DNA of 14,438 nucleotides, from NCBI GenBank assembly GCA_946478775.1, contig CAMLDR010000108.1:1-14438 (forward strand), in the 5' to 3' direction. The position numbers and the translations under genes are program-made. Of this stretch, positions 14,130 through 14,438 are shown piece after piece. The notes beneath the pieces were generated by a model. The model was given only the letters and a program-made list of their open reading frames with translations, searched no databases and was not told the origin of the DNA. The number at the start of each line of letters is the position of its first letter. Within the stretch, counting starts at the first letter, position 1. Source of the stretch: an uncultured Flavobacteriales bacterium (GTDB lineage: Bacteria > Bacteroidota > Bacteroidia > Flavobacteriales > Crocinitomicaceae).

Positions 14130-14280
14130 AGCCCGTTTATTTAGGGGAACGTACAAAATGTACGCGTAGGTACTATATCCAACGACGATATTTACAAATT
14201 GTTACATTGAATCGAAAATATTTTTGTTTTTAACTTTCATTTGAAATTCGCCTATTCTCATTGACTTACAGCCCGTTTAT
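14130..14280. repeat. direct repeat AGCCCGTTTAT, two copies
   Basis: Exact 11-mer at 14130-14140 and 14270-14280, 140 bp apart in the same orientation. By a rough estimate a chance 11-mer repeat in 340 bp is about a 1% event. The two copies bracket the candidate promoter, so protein binding sites are plausible. Confidence 0.4.
14154..14182 (-). promoter_or_regulatory. candidate operon promoter with overlapping palindrome
   Basis: On the minus strand TTG at 14182-14180 and TACATTTTG at 14162-14154 lie 17 bp apart, close to the Bacteroidota TTTG/TAnnTTTG layout (one extra base in the -7 box). The palindrome CGTAC-aaaat-GTACG (14150-14164) covers the -7 box, as a repressor site would. It lies about 85 bp before the 50-aa ORF. 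Confidence 0.35.
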
Positions 14281-14358
14281 CGACAGAATTCAGTCGGTCA
14301 TATAATCGAAAAGAAAGATTAATACTGTCGAAAAGTTAAATTCGTCGAAATCAATTTA

Positions 14359-14395
14359 AGTCGAATCCTACTCGAATTCAACTCGAATTTAACTC
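14359..14395. repeat. 11-bp tandem iteron-like repeat
   Basis: AGTCGAATCCT, ACTCGAATTCA, ACTCGAATTTA and a partial ACTC follow one another without gaps: about 3.4 copies at 11 bp, near one helical turn, so the TCGAA cores face the same side of the helix. Upstream, two GTCGAAA boxes at a 17-bp interval extend the series. Confidence 0.6.
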
Positions 14396-14438
14396 CGTGG
14401 TAAAATGCTGTTTTATTTGTCGATTGAAAAGTAAAACT

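Larger units (their letters stand above)
14072..14438. other. 367-bp repeat-rich control or origin-like region
   Basis: No gene is seen; the window edge may cut a gene further right. It holds TCGA at 14280, 14306, 14328, 14345, 14361, 14372, 14383 and 14420, far more than expected in AT-rich DNA; an 11-bp tandem repeat; two exact copies of AGCCCGTTTAT; and a dyad over a candidate promoter. This mixture is typical of plasmid or phage origins and of operator clusters. Confidence 0.55.

Overview
The window looks like a chromosomal segment of a Bacteroidota bacterium, most likely Flavobacteriales and possibly Fluviicola/Crocinitomicaceae-like (that last step is inference). The reasons are AT-rich intergenic DNA with almost no Shine-Dalgarno sequences, a LytTR response regulator, an M4 metalloprotease ending in a type IX secretion (T9SS) sorting domain, small outer-membrane beta-barrel proteins, a lipoprotein with a TM2 domain, and a promoter-like TAnnTTTG box. 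No rRNA, tRNA, CRISPR array, transposase or integrase was found.

Left part (1-7046), ordinary chromosome. It opens with the 3' part of a LytTR response-regulator gene. An 845-bp stretch without a convincing gene follows and carries several stacked hairpins. Then come a 102-aa orphan gene and a tight minus-strand operon: M4 protease, then two outer-membrane beta-barrel proteins. The second gene of that operon has a 17-bp near-perfect hairpin inside its signal-peptide codons. Next are an XRE regulator with a C-terminal coiled coil and a lipoprotein/TM2 protein.

Middle part (7047-9450), repeat-rich accessory block. It is bounded by two inverted copies of a 26/27-bp element, each sitting directly upstream of an intrinsic terminator at the 3' ends of converging transcripts. 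Inside are a 71-aa gene and a 72-bp tandem array whose units match the 3' tail plus terminator hairpin of the adjacent small XRE gene. That XRE gene is divergent from a 111-aa gene of unknown function, and this pair is itself flanked by a perfect 35-bp inverted repeat. A lipoprotein gene follows. The layout suggests a small cassette or recombination hot spot.

Right part (9451-14438), a six-gene minus-strand operon that appears to be the body of an uncharacterised mobile or plasmid-like element. Transcription order is: a 50-aa ORF; a 607-aa multidomain protein with a DUF6908-like segment; a 109-aa protein with a C-terminal membrane helix; a 160-aa protein with a weak DnaA-domain-IV-like segment; a 311-aa acidic protein; and a FtsK/HerA/Zot-type P-loop ATPase. 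Upstream (14072-14438) is a non-coding region with eight TCGA boxes, an 11-bp tandem repeat, an 11-bp direct repeat 140 bp apart and a palindrome over a possible promoter, as expected of an origin or control region. No capsid, relaxase, replication initiator or integrase gene is visible, so whether the element is viral, conjugative or plasmid-derived cannot be settled here.
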